A stretch of 64,000 nucleotides of DNA, from contig OZ025265.1 in the NCBI GenBank assembly GCA_964019135.1, positions 5,958,318-6,022,317 on the forward strand, given 5' to 3'. Below are positions 62,758-64,000 of this stretch, one piece after another. How positions within the stretch are numbered: the stretch's first letter is position 1; every line of letters begins with the position of its first letter. Under the pieces are notes generated by a model. That model was not told the origin of the DNA, did not search any database, and saw only the letters and a list, made by a program, of their open reading frames with translations. The position numbers and the translations under genes are program-made. This DNA is from Arenicola marina (lineage: Eukaryota > Annelida > Polychaeta > Arenicolidae).

Positions 62758-64000
62758 GGTCACATATATGTTATAGTCTGCGTGATCGGTTTGGCCCGGA
62801 GGTGGCTTGTGGCTTGACCCTGTGTAGCTGTATAAAAAGTCCTATACACACTATCATACCAGACAAAGCTTGGCAGCGGTTTGCATAATAACAGGACGTC
62901 ATTGCTCAGTTTCGGCCATCATCCACCCACATCCGACGTGCACTGTGTCAGTTTAGTCACCCAGTGCCCCTGATTAACATATATGCTCAGTGCCATCATT
63001 AGGATTATTATGCTTGATTATGCCACTAATCGTAACCGCAATGTTCGGGTTGTTGAAAGGCAAACGAACTTCTGTTTGCATTGCAAGAGACAATATTCTT
63101 CAATAATAACTGTTGAAGACAGCCAATCGGAAAGGTCATTACATCGCTTTGAGTTGGCTGTGATAAAAAAAGGAAGTTTCAAAACGTATACGACCTTTAG
63201 AGTGCCATTTATGAATATATAACTACGTATCAACTGATACACAAGTTTGGTATACTATGCGACATACCAGTTAAAGCTATTCAATAAAGATATCCGTGAG
63301 TATAAAGATAATTATTTCTGTGTTACTGTATCGCCTTGATGAGGGTTTACACTGAAACAACTAATATATCCACCACATTTAACTCTGGATGCACCCTGCC
63401 TGAACAGACGTTGTATTAGGCACAGCGCGTAATATGTCCCCTACACGGCCCGACGACCAGCACCATAGAGACAGACCACAACAGCTTCTAGATATCAGAC
63501 CACGGCTACAGCTTCAGGAGAACATCGCCTGCAGTGTCCTCATTCCCATCGCCACATGCAGGATACGTTGGTATAATGGGTATAATGCACGCGGATCTCC
63601 CCCGCTAGTTCCTGACCTGACCTCCGCCACGTATAACAGTGAGCCTAGCGGGTGACCTCAATCGTGTGAGGGGGGCGAACACAGTTTACGTTGAATAACT
63701 TAAAATTAACTTAAAATTACATTTATTTCTCAGGGAAGGCTAGTCTTCCCTCCTGTGGCGGGAGATGGTTTGACTGGGTGAGGGGGTCTAGTATTGTGAG
63801 TACTGCCGTGACAACCTGTGAATTGTTTGTGCTTTAATGTGCTACTGCCAACTAACGTGAATATACCAGATACGTGTCGTATTAATTTGACGCGACGTCG
63901 ATACAATTAACACTGAGAGGTGAGTGAATAATACAGGCCAACACTTACACCGGATTAACGTTCAACCAGATGCATACTTACACAACTGAACTTCTTTAAT
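62758..64000. other. right flank, no exon recognised
   Basis: About 1.2 kb of mostly AT-rich unique sequence. No coding exon, tRNA or mobile element could be supported. It presumably lies in the 5' part of the DPP-like gene, whose first exon(s) would then be past the window edge. Confidence 0.5.

Noticed and set aside
62758-62830. Possible upstream exon ending at the 24-bp array, predicted from the donor-adjacent rule
   Set aside because: The one open minus-strand frame leaves the wrong phase for w1, the phase-compatible frame has a stop, and there is no homology.

Overview
The window looks like a piece of a marine-invertebrate nuclear genome. It has GT-AG introns, GC-rich exons in AT-rich introns, a tRNA-derived SINE and very many minisatellites. 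A cephalochordate (amphioxus) is my weakly favoured guess, mainly because exon-intron-boundary ('mirage') minisatellites have, as far as I recall, been reported there. The sequence alone does not settle the taxon.

One gene dominates the window. On the minus strand, 20 exons (w1 at 61344-61439 down to w20 at 2272-2498) join in phase to give about 761 codons of an S9B prolyl-oligopeptidase-family protein (the DPP4/FAP/DPP6/DPP10 group). The beta-propeller resembles DPP6/DPP10 most closely. The catalytic Ser, Asp and His and the Glu-Glu motif are all present, unlike vertebrate DPP6/DPP10. The N-terminal cytoplasmic and membrane exon(s) were not found and probably lie beyond the right edge. No other gene could be supported.

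The striking feature is the non-coding part. Twelve main minisatellite arrays fill roughly 49 kb (about three quarters) of the window, and most are tied to splice sites of this gene. In four introns (after w7, w9, w10 and w18) the repeat unit spans the exon end and the 5' splice site, so every unit is a copy of the real exon|GT junction. Unit lengths are 51, 85-88, 61 and 46 bp, and copy numbers about 23, 5, 65 and 660. In two more introns (after w2 and w19) the array starts 9-13 bp past the donor. In the intron before w13 a 9.4-kb array of about 250 units copies the polypyrimidine tract and CAG of the real acceptor. The 46-bp array is 30 kb long and was enlarged again by kilobase-scale higher-order duplications.

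Layout, left to right: unassigned flank (1-847); 58-bp array beyond the stop codon (848-2170); w20; 14-bp array; w19; the 31.5-kb intron with 25-bp, 30-bp and 46-bp arrays; w18 to w13 with a SINE between w14 and w13; the 38-bp acceptor-like array; w12 and w11; the 61-bp donor array; w10; the 85-88-bp donor array; w9; w8; a perfect-hairpin element; the 51-bp in-frame donor array; w7 to w3; a MITE-like element; the 34-bp array; w2; the 21-bp array; w1; then upstream sequence with a 24-bp array and no recognised exon.
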